A stretch of 64,000 nucleotides of DNA from Anthoceros angustus (taxonomy: Eukaryota; Streptophyta; Anthocerotopsida; Anthocerotales; Anthocerotaceae). The translations under genes were made by a program, and so were the position numbers. Where the stretch lies: NCBI GenBank assembly GCA_010909165.1, contig VJWM01000044.1, positions 434,001 to 498,000 of the forward strand, in the 5' to 3' direction. The notes under the pieces were generated by a model that saw only the letters and a program-made list of their open reading frames with translations, searched no databases and was not told the DNA's origin. Positions 1 to 11,492 of this stretch are shown one piece after another (within the stretch, counting starts at the first letter, position 1; the number at the start of each line of letters is the position of its first letter).

Positions 1-608
1 ACATGTTCCTCGTTCTCACTGCTGATTTATCTTGCTGTGAACTTTGCTGACCACTCTTCTTCGGTCCAACATGAGGTGAATGGGATGCAATAATAAGGGA
101 TGTGTGTCAGGGATGCCACACACCAGCCGACAGCTTTGTGGCCATTTGTTAGCAACGGATGGAACACGTGTACTGGAAGAGCACGGACGAAGAGAATTTT
201 TGGCTCGTCTCACCACCTCGCAACCACATTTTTCAGGAACCAGCTGATATCAGAACGGTGTGCTGTCCCAAGCCTGCCGCGCATCCCTTAGCTCGTGGAT
301 CCCTCATGGAACAGGGCGTGAATCCCTCATGAAACATGGGGCACGGCACATGCATGATAATGCATATTACCTTTCACACAGCCAGGCCTTTTTCCCTGAA
401 CACATGCTTTGAAAGGGCACGGAAGCAGAGAATTTTTGGCTCGTCTCACCACCTCCCAACCACGCTTTACAATCTCGAGTCAGGACTGCTCGGACATTGC
501 CTTGTTCTAAACACACCAACCCACATGCAGACCTCGACCAGCGAGCTAACTGGACAAAAGATAATCAAATCGATAGGGCAAAGCTATCACAGGCAATATG
601 TATCGCCG

Positions 609-716
609 TGACAAAGCCATTCCCGATACGAGTGTCGTTAACGATTATGCACCCCCAATACTGACAAAGCCATTCCCGATACGAGTGTCGTTAACGATTA
701 TGCACCCCCAATACTG
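609..716. repeat. 53-bp tandem duplication
   Basis: Two back-to-back copies, 609-661 and 662-714, are identical by eye (each begins tgacaaagccattcccgata), followed by the first two bases of a third. Perfect identity suggests a recent slippage or unequal-exchange event. No coding meaning is seen. Confidence 0.9.
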
Positions 717-823
717 CTCATCCTGTGGGAGAGTTAGAATATGGTTAATATATTTAGCTAGCCAGTAGTTAAGATGAAGGGCACAAGATGGTTAGGTCAT
801 GAACACGGTGAACGAGATAGCTA

Positions 824-1058
824 GTGGTTGCATACTCATGACCATGTCCATTGAATAAAGATGATGATTGACGATGGGTAGTGGTTGCATTTGTCTCGTG
901 ACATTGTCTCATGTCCATTGAATAAAGATGATGTGGTTGCATACTCATGACCATGTCCATTGAATAAAGATGATGATTGACGATGGGTAGTGGTTGCATT
1001 TGTCTCGTGACATTGTCTCATGACCATGTCCATTGAATAAAGATGATGATTGACGATG
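824..1058. repeat. 109-bp tandem repeat, two copies plus a partial third
   Basis: Copies start at 824 and 933 (gtggttgcatactcatgacc), and the unit carries an internal repeat of ccatgtccattgaataaaga. The array ends in a partial copy up to about 1058. Short reverse-strand frames across it are repeat artefacts. Confidence 0.85.
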
Positions 1059-3229
1059 TTACGTTGCTCAACTCCCGGATCCACGATGTTACACTGCTCA
1101 ACTCCCTACAGCATCCTGGTTTTGGTTTCCGAGGTCATGTACACACATGCACAACAAAATATTCATGAGCTACAGTCACATAGCTTGTATAAAGAAAAGC
1201 TCTGTAGGATGAAAGTCTAAATCTGTTCAAATTGTGTACAGACTCCCTCATTCAACATGCTTAATGTGTCAAAGAAAAATAACCAAGATTATTTTTAGAT
1301 AAAATCCTCTACAGCGAAATTTTTTCTTATTGCTTCGACCAAGTCCCCTTTGATCTTGATTGTACAACTAGGCCCGGGCCAACTCTGGGTATACTTTTTC
1401 ACATCACATAAAGCTTCACATATTATTGCGATGCTTTCAAACTCCCGATGCTGAATCGCACATCAATTTTTTTTGTTAAAAGACAAATATCAGGCAGATC
1501 CATTAAACAGAAAAATGAGCTAATCTTTGTGAATTCAGCACCAATAAAATGATTCAGAATAGCCAAACTAGAAAAATGAGGTAACCTTTGTGAATCCAGC
1601 ACCAATGGAATGATTCAGAATAACCAAACCATCTTCAGCAACACTCTGCGTTGAAATGTCTGAAAACATGTGACCTTTGGCATCCCTTGCCCTCCTCAAC
1701 CGCACAGCTGCCTCCATTGCTTACAAATTTGAATTGCATCCTCATTTGTCATACACTCGATTAAAGAAGCTAAAGTTGTTGCTTGCATAGTAGTCAGAGA
1801 GTATCCTTTAAGCTCCAACTTCACAGCAACACCAAGATCTTGAAGAAATTGAGTCAGAAACTCAATAACTAGTGCCTGAACTACTGCTTCCCCTTCATAA
1901 GCATCAACCAGTGCTAAGATGATCTCAAAAAACACCTCCATCCTCACTAGATAGTACCACTTTGCAAAAGAAATATCTTAAATCAATAATCACAACAAAA
2001 AGTGTCACCAATTAGCACTTCAGAGTGTTAAGTGTACATATATATTTGTTATATATTACATATTACACCTTAACCTTAGTAGTAGGTTATATGGCCTATA
2101 GTTGTTAGGTCTACTTAGGTGACTATTGGTGAAGCGTCACGAAGAATATATTTAAGACAATTTTTTATGTTTTGATATTCATTCTAAATCTATCGTGCTT
2201 GGCTGTCTCTCTGTGGCGCTACTTTCGCTGATGGCCAGCCGGGCGCGCACAATCCCGTGTCGTTGTAGTAAGGGGTCCGCTCCCAAGAGAATGATAGGCT
2301 CTGTTTGCCATGTTTCAATCGTTTCTCACCTCACTTAGTATCCGTCCAGTCTCAACACACCTATTTATCGTTTTACACCTAACTACCCGCAACGTTCACC
2401 GACAGGCCCGGTGCGGCCAAACGTTTAAGGACCCGTTCGCGTCCGTGTCGTTCAAGTTCGTCACTCATCCCTCGAGTCCGTTCCTCTCACCACTCTCACT
2501 ACACTCCTCGTCCTTGGGGAAAAATGCGGGTGGCTACGCGGTCCGGACCTCCTCCGCCGCCTCTGGGCCTCTCCGTCCGGCTCAGACGCCTCCCGAGTTC
2601 CTCCGGCTCAGACGCCTCCCGAGTCCGTTCCTCTCACCTCACTTAGTATCCGTCCGGCTCAGACGAGCAAGGGTCCCTAGTCGCTATCCCCTGCACACAC
2701 CACCACACGTTAGGGTCCGTCACCAGGACCTTGATCAGTCTCTCCGGAGCTGTCAGCCTGCTCAGTGACTCAGGGCTCGCGTTAACAAGAAGGCACACAA
2801 AGGACCTACAAGAAGACGCGGCATCAACACCAAGAGAAAGATACTTTACTAGAGCAGCCTCAGCCCTCTTATACTACGCCCAAGTCGGTGTCTTTATTAC
2901 ACCCCTATTCTGAGCTGGTGGCCAGCTCAGTATACCCTAATCGGCCGCCTACCATCTTATTCTCTTCCTCCTATCTCCGTCGTCGGCGGTGGGCCTGGGA
3001 ATGCCCTTGGTCCCATCTTGGCGCTGGTGGCCCAATCCCCGCTGGCGGCCATGGGCGCACCCAATTGGATGATTCGCGGGCGGGACCTCCCCTTCCTAAT
3101 TCGTCAGTTGGGCGGGACCGATGACCGGTCACCACGACGTCTTCCTCCCCTGGCCCCCTAGTGGGTCCTCTCCCGGTAGGGCCAGCGACTGGTTGCTCCC
3201 CCTGCGTGAGTCGGAGAGGGCTCCTCCTC

Positions 3230-3510
3230 GCCTCCTGAGTCCGGACCTCGGGATCCGGTCTCGACTCCGGAGCCCTAACTTCTAGGTCCGGTCTTCTTTC
3301 TGGAGTCCGGACCTCAGGGTCCGGACTCGCCTCTGGGGTCCGATCTCCTGGACCCGGCCCTCCCTCTGGCGCCCGGACCTGAGGGTCCGGTCTTGTCACT
3401 AGAGTCTGGACCTCAGAGTCCAGACTCTCTTCAGGAGGCCGGACCTCGGGGTCCGGCCGTTCTTCAGGAGTCCGGACAAAGTCCGGACCTGCGAGCACCC
3501 GGGTTTCCCC
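3230..3510. repeat. GTCCGGAC-rich degenerate tandem array
   Basis: Short units of about 24-30 bp built on 'ctc.gg.gtccgga' recur about ten times with substitutions. On the minus strand they read as Arg-Pro-Asp-Pro-Glu-Val-Arg-like repeats, but the frame is not conserved in the second copy near 5515-5575. I regard the coding potential as incidental. A shared origin with the putative LTR at 10095-10220, which has the same motif, is likely. Confidence 0.6.
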
Positions 3511-3739
3511 CCTCTCTGGACTTCTCAAGGGTTCGCCCACTGAGCCCCCCCGCTCTTCCAGGTTGCCCCGGGTCGCCTCTTCCTCGGCCCTTCCAGGGCC
3601 CTCCTCCCCTTCTCCCGTGAGGTGCGGAGTGCTTACCTCGGGCGCAGCGACCTTCCTTCGCCCGCTCTTCCGGGTTGCTCCCCCTGGCCACTGCAGTCGT
3701 AAATCAAGCAGGCGCTCCTAGGGTCCCTGTGGTCTGATT

Positions 3740-4421
3740 TCAAGAAGCCTTGTTGCATAAAATGTGTTTCTGCGGTTGGAAAGCGATTTGCCGGGGCCTT
3801 CCTCCTCGCTCCTCCTGACTCTTGAAGCCCGCCCGCCGAGGGTGGCTCAAGACCTCTAGAGCCTTGAGAAGCTGTGGTAGTAGGCAAAGTCGGAATCGAC
3901 TTGTTGAATTGCCTCCTCCACATGGGCCCGGGCACCGTGCTCCTCCTCGGAGGTGCTCCGGTGGCGTGTTGTCGGCCTGGCCCGTCTCCACCGCCAGGCT
4001 TGCCAATTGTAGCCGGGCAGCCTCCCTTGATGCCGCCAAGGCGGCCTCCGACACCTCCTGCAGCCTTTGCTGCTGCTCGACGTGCTCCTCCTCCCTTCGC
4101 TGCTCTAGCCCGCCCCGCCATGAGCCGAGCTCCCGTCTGCTTCCATAGCCGGACGGCGATCTGCTCCTCCTCTAGCGCTCTCTTCCCTCCGTTCATCCTT
4201 TCCCGGAGGTCCGCCACTTCCTTCTCCAGGCGGGCCGGTATCCCCGTCTGACTCCTGGCTTCCTCCAGCTCCTGCTTTAGCCTCGTGACGTCGAACTCTT
4301 TGGACCGTCGCCTATTCTCCTCCGTCTTCAAGCGAAGCTGGAGGCGCTCTATCTCCCGCTCGAAGTCTTGGATTCTCTCGTTGAGAATCCCCTGCTGCTT
4401 CCATGCGTCTTGGAGTTGCAC
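3740..4421 (-). pseudogene. Coiled-coil gag-like ORF remnant, copy A
   Basis: Minus-strand frames encode a heptad-rich Glu/Arg/Leu/Gln segment (about 70 residues: repeated Glu-Arg-Leu and Leu-Lys-Gln-Glu-Leu blocks). It then passes by frame change into an Ala/Arg-rich helix and a Pro/Gly/Cys tail around 3930-3990. The helical part is split between two frames (frame switch near 4085-4110), so the gene is broken. A long coiled coil next to proline-rich text inside LTR-like repeats suits a retroelement capsid-region protein, but no zinc knuckle or protease is visible. A decayed host coiled-coil gene cannot be excluded. Confidence 0.4.
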
Positions 4422-5769
4422 TCAGGTATCCTTGCCGCCTCCAGCCCCCGCTCTTCGCCTGCACTGCACCCTGAGGTCCCCTATTTCCCGGGTCTTGACC
4501 TCAGTTCCTCCTCACGGCTCGACTTGCTTGCCCACCGCCTCTGCTTCGGCCTTGAGTTAGCCTCGGCTACCCGCCTGCCTCCTCCACCGGTTCCGATCAC
4601 GTCGGTAGTGATCCTGGCCGACCTCTGCCTCCTCCTCACGGCTCACCTGCTTGCCACGCCTCCCTGTCGGCCTTCAGTTAGCCTCGGCTACCCGTCTCCC
4701 TCCACGGTTCCGATCACGCTTGGTAGTGATCCTGGCCGACCTTCGCCGCCTCCGCCTTCACCGAGCCTCGGTCCGATGTTGGTCCGGCCGCCTCGGCCAG
4801 TCACGAGCCCTCGCCTCTGCGCCTCCCCTTCGTCTGCAGAGGTCTTCAGCCCGTGCTTGGGCCTCCTGCGCCTCCGCCTCCCGCCCGCCCACCGAGCCTC
4901 GGTCCGGCCTTCGAACGTCCGGACCTCCGCCTCCGCCTCCCGACGCTTCCTTCCTCGATTCGGGCGAGGACTCGCCTTCTTCTTAGCCTCTGCGCCTCTA
5001 CACCCTTGAAGCTCCAACATCCTCCGCCGTAGCCTCCACTTCTTGGGTCTTCACTGTGTCAGAGTCTAAAGCATCCCGTCCATGACGGTAGCTAAAACTC
5101 GCGTGTTTCTTCCACGGCCGGGAGATGCCCAAAAGTCCGTGGCGCGGCATCTCCGGTCCGTCAGGACCGCCATCTGCGATCTGGGCGAGTCAGGATGGGC
5201 TCTCGGACCTAATCGGGACCTTGGTCCGGCCGTTTAGGAGTCCGGACCTCCCCTTCCTCGGCCCTCTTGGCCGCTAACTCCTTCTCCGCCCTTCTCCTTC
5301 TGGGGCTTGGGGGGGTGGAAGGGGTCCGGGAGCTGGCCCTTTTCCCTCTCCCCATTGGAGAGATGCCCAAAAGTCCGGACCTCGGTCCGGCCGCCTCCGC
5401 CTCCTTGGGCCCCTCTCCAACCTTCGCACAGCCTCCTCCGCTTCTTGCCACTCCGTTGGCAGGGGCAAGGGCACGGCACCGCCCTGGTGTCATATCAGCG
5501 GCACCGCTTCCGCCTCCCGAGTCCGGACCTCGGGGTCCGGCCGTTTAGGAGTCCGGACAAAGTCCGGACCCTGAGCACCCGGCTCTCTGGACTTCTCAAG
5601 GGTTCGCCCACCGAGCCCCGCCTCCGCCTCTTCCTCCTCGCCTCTTCCTCGGCCCTTCAGGCCCTCCTCCCCTTCTCCCGTGAGGTGCGGAGTGCTTACC
5701 TCGGGCGCGGCCTTCCTTCGCCCGCTCTTCCGGGTTGCTCCCTCGCCTCTGCCTCCTCCCTTCGTCGTT

Positions 5770-6420
5770 CTAGCTCCGCCTCCTAGGGTCCCCGTGGGTC
5801 TGATTTCCTTGTTGCATTGTGTTTCTGCGGTTCCTCCCCTTCCTCCTCGCTCCTCCTGAGGCTCTTGAAGCCCGCCCTCCAGGGTGGCTCAAGACCTCTA
5901 GAGCCTTGAGGCTGCATGGTAGGCAAAGTCGGAATCGACTTGTTGAATTGCCTCCTCCACATGGGCCCGGGCACCGTGCTCCTCCTCGGAGGTGCTCCGG
6001 CGGTGGCGTGTTGTCGACTGTGGCCGTCTCCACCGCCGGGCTTGCCAATTGTAGCCGGGCAGCCTCCCTTGATGCCGCCAAGGCCTCCGACACCTCCTGC
6101 GGCCTTCTTCTTTCGGCGTGCTCCTCCTCCCGCCGTCGTTCTAGCTCCGATTCTTGCCATGGTGAGCTCCCCTCTGCTTCCATAGCCGGACGGCGATCTG
6201 CTCCTCCTCTAGCGCTCTTCCTCCGTTCATCCTTTCCGGAGGTCCGCCACTTCCTTCTCCAGGCGGGCGGTATCCCCGTCGACTCACGGCTTCCTCCTCA
6301 CCTTTAGCCTCGTGACGTCGAACTCTTGGACCGCCGCCTATTCTCCGTCTTCAGCGGTGGGCGCTCTATCTCCTCGAAGTCTTGGATTCTCTGGTTGAGA
6401 ATCCCTGCTTCCATCGTCTT
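5770..6420 (-). pseudogene. Coiled-coil gag-like ORF remnant, copy B
   Basis: This is a second, more decayed copy of the coiled-coil segment at 3740-4421. The stretch ttgttgaattgcctcctcca and the sequence after it match copy A almost base for base, but small deletions (single codons and shorter) break the frame repeatedly. The N-terminal heptad region is mostly lost. The pattern fits a duplication followed by erosion without selection. Confidence 0.4.
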
Positions 6421-6879
6421 GGAGTTGACTCCGGTATCCTTGCGCCTCCGGCTCCTGCCGCTCTTACGCCTCCTGCGGTGCACAGGTCCCCTATTTCCCG
6501 GGTCTTGACCTCGTTCCTCCTCACGGCTCGGCCGTGCTCAGCGCCTCTGTTCGGCCTTGAGTTAGCCTCGGCTACCCGGCCGTCTCCCTCCACGGTTCCG
6601 ATCACGTCGGTAGTGATCGATCGACCTTCGCCAGCTTCCGCCTCCGCCTTCACAGCCTCGGTCGATGTTGGTCGGCCGGGCCGCCTCGGCAGTCGAGCCT
6701 CTCCGCCTCTGCGCCTCCCCTTCGTCTGCGGAGGTCTTGACCCGTGCTTGGGCCTCCTGCGCCTCCGCCTCACCGCTCGCCCAGAGGACCTTGGTCCGGT
6801 CTTCTTTGAGAATCGACCTCTCGCTCCGCCTCCCGACGCTTCCTTCCTCGATTCGGGCGAGGACTCGCCTTCTTCTTAG

Positions 6880-7370
6880 CCTCTGCGCCTCTACACCCTT
6901 GAAGCTCCAACATCCTCCGCCGTAGCCTCCACTTCTTGGGTCTTCACTGTGTCAGAGTCTAAAGCATCCCGTCCATGACGGTAGCTAAAACTCGCGTGTT
7001 TCTTCCACGGCCGGGAGATGCCCAAAAGTCCGTGGCGCGGCATCTCCGGTCCGTCAGGACCGCCATCTGCATCTGAGCGAGTCCTGACTGGGCTCTCGGA
7101 CCTAATCAGGACCTTAGGTCTGGGGTCCCGAGCCTCTCCTTCCTTGGCCCTCTTGGCCGCTAACTCCTTCTCCGCCTTCTCCTCGGGGCTTGGGGGTGGA
7201 AGGTCCGGAGCGGCCCTTTCCTCTCCCCATTGGAGAGATGCCGGTGAGGTCACGCCGCTGATCACCGCCTTGGGCCCTCTCCAACCTTCGCACACCTCCT
7301 CCGCTTCTTGCCACTCCGTTGGCAGGGGCAAGGGCACGGCACCGCCCTGGTGTCATATCAGCGGCACCGC
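6880..7370. repeat. Second copy of the 4980-5500 segment
   Basis: The run around 6935-7070 (for example cgtccatgacggtagctaaa, ctcgcgtgtttcttccacgg) is near-identical to 5041-5175. It continues with small deletions through the 'ccattggagagatgcc' and 'gcaagggcacggcaccgccc' landmarks. It is part of the large duplication with copies A and B. Confidence 0.75.
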
Positions 7371-7784
7371 CTTCCGCCTCTTCGCCCCGCGACGAGTCCG
7401 TCGGGCTCGCCGTCGTTGTCGTGGGCATGGCCCTGGAGCTGGAGCCGCCAACTCCCGGCCTGTGGCCGCCTCTTCCTGCGCCGGCTGCTCCCGGTGGGGC
7501 ACCAGGAGGAGAGAAGCGGGAATGTCCTCCCACACTTCCCCTGGTGGCGAGGGGTCCGCCTCACGATGGAGTCCGGAATTCCTCCCCGCCTCCTCCCGGA
7601 CCCGCTTACTCCACCGGGCGGCTCGCCTCCCCGCGCTCTTCCTCCGCCTCCCAGAGCGGCCCTTTCCGAGTGCTCGTTCCTCTTCACCTCCTTCGGATGG
7701 TTCGCGTGCCCCACACATGAATCAAAACTGATAACGCCTGACGGAGGAGGCTTCTCACACCTATAGCTTCTCGATTGATCATGG

Positions 7785-9175
7785 CGAAGATGATCCTTCC
7801 CGATCGCCTCTTTCCCTCTGCGGCATGCGGGAACACGGTGGGTTGTCACCAAGGTGATCTACCTTGGTGAGCATGTTCTAGTGGACAATGATCCTGGCCA
7901 CTGCTCTCACCCTCCTGTCCAGCAAATCCGACATCAACCAGCCGTTGGTTGTTCGTTGCGTCCCTGGCTTCAGCATTGCAGCCTTTGCCGCCTCTATCTT
8001 TCCTCTTGCCTTGAGGGGCTCCGGAACTATGCCCCCAATCTTTTCTGCTGGGCGGTTGTAAACCGCCCTCAGGACCTCCACGGTCCACCTCCTAGGGTCC
8101 TCCACGGTCCTCCACGGACCTCCTTGTTGGCCGCTGCCAACATTTTCCGGGCGTACTCCCGGACTAAGGCGACGCTGTTGAAGGTTCACACAGCCTAGAA
8201 AATGTCCAGGTGCCATTCCTTCACCAGCTCCCCCACCTCCTCCAGCCACGGACCGAAGTCCGGGTAGCGCTTGGTGACGATGTTGCGCTCCACCAAGCGC
8301 TCACGCCTCCGCCGCTTTCTTGGGTCCCATCTTCGCACTCCTTCGTCCGTCACAGGCGTGAAGCTCACAATCTTCCGCCTCTTGAGTTCGCAGGTCGTCG
8401 TATTGTCGTTATCGAAAGTTGGCCCGCTCCTTGGGCGTGAAGCTCCACAATCTTCCGCCTCTTCCTGCTCGGTGGGGCACCGGGAGGAAGGCGGGATGTC
8501 CTCCCACACAGGTGGCGGGGGTCCGCTCAGGCGTATGGAGTGCAGAATTCCCTCGATCGTCCTCCTCCCGGACCCGCTTACTCGGGGCCTACCTCTGCGC
8601 TCTTCCTCTGCCTCCCGGTGGGCGGCCCTTTCCGGTGCTCGTTCCTCTTCACCCTCCTTGGATGGTTCGCGTGCCCCACACATGAATCAAAAGCGATACG
8701 CCAACGGAGGCTTCTCACCTCGACTTGCGAGCTTCACGATTGATCATGGCGAAGATGATCCTTCCCGGTCGCCTCTTTCCCTCTGCGGCATGCGGGAACG
8801 ATGGGTGTCACCAAGGTGATCTACCTTGGTGAGCATGTTCTAGTGGACAATGATCACAGCCGCTCTCTCTCCCTCACCCCGGCCGTCCGACATCAACCAG
8901 CCGTTGGTTGTTCGTTGCGTCCAGCTTCGCATTGCGCCTTTGCGCCTCTATCTTTCCTCTTGCCTTGAGGGGCTCGGAACTATGCCCCAATCTCTTCTGC
9001 TGGGCGGTTGTAAACCGCCCTCAGGACCTCCACAGTCCACCTCCTAGGGTCCTCCACGGTTCTTGGATCGGACCTCCTTGTTGGTTGGCCGCCAACATTT
9101 TCGGCGTACTCCGGACTAAAGGCGATGTTGAAGGTTCACACCTAGAAAATGTCCGGTGCCATTCCTTCACCAGCT
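7785..9175. repeat. Direct duplication of about 0.4 kb, offset near 960 bp
   Basis: Landmarks such as aaggtgatctaccttggtga, gtgagcatgttctagtggac and cagccgttggttgttcgttg occur near 7851-7960 and again near 8813-8915. The text after each stays parallel to about 8200 and 9170 with small deletions in the second copy. A shorter related unit (ctttcttgggtcccatctt) recurs near 8307, 9248 and 9613. There is no intact reading frame. Confidence 0.7.
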
Positions 9176-10336
9176 CCCCCACCTCCTCCACCACGGACAG
9201 TCCGGTAGCGCAGTGATGTTGCGCTCCACCAGCGCTCACGCCTCCGCTTTCTTGGGTCCCATCTTGCACTCTTACATCCCGCTTGGCGTGAAGCTCCACA
9301 ATCTTCCGCTCCTCGGTCGCGGTGTCGGTTGCTTCACTCGCCAAGTCGACTGCGCCTAAGGATCGGGTGATAAAAGACAACGCCAGAGAGCCGGGTGTCG
9401 GCGAGAGAATGCGAAACTCATGTGGTTGTTTGAAGAATGACCTCCGCCTCGCTTCTCTCGCCGGAAGTAACCGCCGGGCGGCTCTTATGTCCGTGGCCGA
9501 GTGCATGGCTTACTCTCGCCTTACGCTTCCGCCTACTCGGCCTTCTGTGCCTTGCAGCGGGCGTGAATACCTTCCTATAACGGCATCGGCAATGCCACGT
9601 CCTGGCCCGCCGCTTTCTTGGGTCCCATCTTCGCACTCCTTCGTCCCGCTTAGGCGTGAAGCTCCACAATCTTCCGCTCCCGCCGCGGTGTCCGCTTGCT
9701 TCACCGCCAAGTCGAATCCGCCTAAGGATGGGTGATAAAAAAGACAACGCCAGAGAGCCGTGTCCGAGCGGAGAGAAACCCGCCGCGGTTGTTTGGAAGA
9801 ATGACCTCCGCCGCTTCTCCGGAAGTAACCGGAGGGCGGCTCGTCCAGAATCGCCGTGAGTCTCGCATGGCTTACTCTCGCCTTACGCTTCCGCCTACTC
9901 CGGCCTTACGCTGCCGCGCGGTACGCGGAGCGTGAATACCTTCCTATAACGGCCACTGGCAATGCTACGGTCCTGGCCTGCTGCATGTCCGTCTTCCACT
10001 CAGTACCGTCCACGTGGCGCGGCCCTGTCTAACTCACGCTCCAACCTCTAAGTTACTTTCCTTGGCGTACTTATCCTGTTTTGACCCGGAGTGGGGTCCG
10101 GACTTATCCCGATACTCCGGTGCGTGGTCCGGAGGTCCTCCGGAGTGGGCTCCAGGGTCCGTTACCTACCCCGGAGTCCGGAGTGCAGTCCGGAGTACAG
10201 TCCGGAGTACCGTCCGTGCTTATTCCTCCCTTTCCGCCTTATTTTACACTCCATACCTACGAAAAAAAACAAACCCAGCTTATTTCCTAACCCCAAGGAG
10301 AGTCCGTTGTCCACACTCTCGCTCTCTTTCTTCTTA

Positions 10337-10348
10337 TGGTATCAGAGC
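10337..10348 (+). promoter_or_regulatory. Retrotransposon primer binding site (tRNA-iMet type)
   Basis: The 12-mer tggtatcagagc is the standard plant LTR-retrotransposon primer binding site, complementary to the 3' end of initiator methionine tRNA. It lies directly after a pyrimidine-rich, GTCCGGA-containing stretch, which is therefore the probable 5' LTR end, and 31 bp before the start codon of a gag-like ORF. I saw no matching 3' LTR within the window. Confidence 0.75.
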
Positions 10349-10379
10349 AGATGCTCTGCACCTTGGGGATTCTTTAATA

Positions 10380-11036
10380 ATGCCGAGATGCGGGGGCTGT
10401 AAAGGGTCGCGTCGAGGTGAGTTATCCCCAGGACATTACTACACTAGGGGATACCAGACACGACATAAAGCACCTCTCCGGAAGGAAGTAGTGCTCGACC
10501 TCTACGAGCAGAATTATCCCGCTCTTTGGCTACAAAAGTTAGCTTCACCATGTCGCATGCTAAATAAGACTCAGAAAACAGATCTGCTCTATCGGGAGCG
10601 TTGTTACAAAAGAGGACAGAACCCAGACCTTTTTTACACTCCCAGACTAAGAGAATCTGCTAGCCCTGATTATCTTTTCAAGCCCAGAACTGCTGAAGTT
10701 GGGAGACCAAGTAGTTTGCGACGTTCTGCAGCAAAACAGGACACTTTTGGAATTAACCCTCACGCAGGCATACAGATTGTTGCTGATAAATCACAAGACA
10801 TTCTTACCCGTATCGAGAAGGTTTTATCCACAGTTCTGCTAAATCAAACCTTCCTCAAGAACAGAGTCCACAGCCTGGATTCAGTGGCTGAGAGTGCCAT
10901 TCTTTCCTGCAAAGACCGACTCCAGGAGGACATCGGCAGAATTATTGATCTTCTCCAAAACATGGACATCAAGCTGCAAGTTCTGGAGCAAAGCATCTCA
11001 CCCAACGAAGCTGCTTCCAGCGCACAGATTCTGTGA
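10380..11036 (+). CDS. Gag-like protein of an LTR retroelement, probably incomplete
   Basis: A 218-residue frame begins at the ATG just after the tRNA-iMet primer binding site; the frame is also open upstream through the LTR. The N-terminal part is basic with scattered Cys and many Tyr-Thr/Ser-Pro-Arg-like repeats. The C-terminal 90 residues look like an amphipathic or coiled-coil helix (heptads of Ile/Leu/Val with Asp/Lys). I see no CCHC knuckle, protease or RT downstream, so the element is truncated or interrupted by the fragments that follow. Position after the binding site is the main evidence that this is gag; the sequence itself belongs to no family I recognise. Confidence 0.4.
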   Translation: MPRCGGCKGSRRGELSPGHYYTRGYQTRHKAPLRKEVVLDLYEQNYPALWLQKLASPCRMLNKTQKTDLLYRERCYKRGQNPDLFYTPRLRESASPDYLFKPRTAEVGRPSSLRRSAAKQDTFGINPHAGIQIVADKSQDILTRIEKVLSTVLLNQTFLKNRVHSLDSVAESAILSCKDRLQEDIGRIIDLLQNMDIKLQVLEQSISPNEAASSAQIL

Positions 11037-11492
11037 AGGCTTCTGCTGCAAGGGAGCATTGCCAAGGAGATCTAGGCGCATCAGCGATTTCATGCACCTG
11101 ATCTGAACAGTCGTGCTAGGTTTAGTGTCGCTTAGGCTAGATTTGTTCCCAGCTTGTTCATTGGTCCACCTGTGAGTGTCCATTCACAAGACAAGGACAC
11201 GTTGGCCAGACTAACCTAACCGTCCAACTGAAACGCCACTAGAAAATGAACAGTTGTTGTTTTTAGGGTTTTGCTTCAATTTTCTTGCAACGTTTCATGT
11301 TAGTGAAGGAAGAAAGGTTGAGGAGTTCAGCAGGGGTTGGGCATAGCATATAGTTACCCCCAACCCAGGCTGACTTCTCCAGCATTTTCCCTGCATACCA
11401 TGATCAGTCCCTAGCTATAAGCAACTAAGCAACGCATGAATACTTAGCTTTGTTTACGGAGCCATAGTTCTCCCACGATCTACGCAATATTC

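Larger units (their letters stand above)
1..2240. other. Gene-poor AT-rich leader with small repeats
   Basis: No convincing gene is visible. Open frames are short and carry no family signature. A minus-strand 83-residue frame at 1696-1947 is Leu/Val-rich and could be a decayed exon, but I do not recognise it. A stretch of about 55 bp around 175-232 (containing agagaatttttggctcgtct) recurs at about 411-468, some 236 bp later, with a few substitutions. This and the two tandem repeats listed separately make the segment look like decayed repeat DNA. Confidence 0.5.
2240..10336. mobile_element. GC-rich duplicated repeat block, LTR-retroelement derived
   Basis: About 8 kb of GC-rich sequence with no intact gene. 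It is dense in gtccgga/tccggac motifs (for example 3230-3510, 5515-5575, 10095-10220) and built from long internal duplications. The 3720-5500 segment recurs at about 5770-7370. The offset between copies falls from 2039 bp (near 3902/5941) to 1893 bp (near 5121/7014), so the second copy has lost bases in many small deletions. The 7850-8200 segment recurs at about 8812-9170, and a third family recurs at 8290-8480, 9215-9370 and 9605-9760. The same GTCCGGA-rich text runs up to the primer binding site at 10337, so I infer that at least the end of the block is a long terminal repeat. Reading frames on both strands are compositional or decayed. Confidence 0.6.

Noticed and set aside
2971-3540. Minus-strand frame with Pro-Asp-Pro-Glu-Val-Arg repeats as a repeat protein
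   Set aside because: It is a translation of the GTCCGGA array; the related array near 5515 is not kept in frame.
7018-7731. 237-residue plus-strand frame in the GC-rich block
   Set aside because: Composition is driven by GC content, the duplicated copy near 5121 does not preserve it, and no motif is present.
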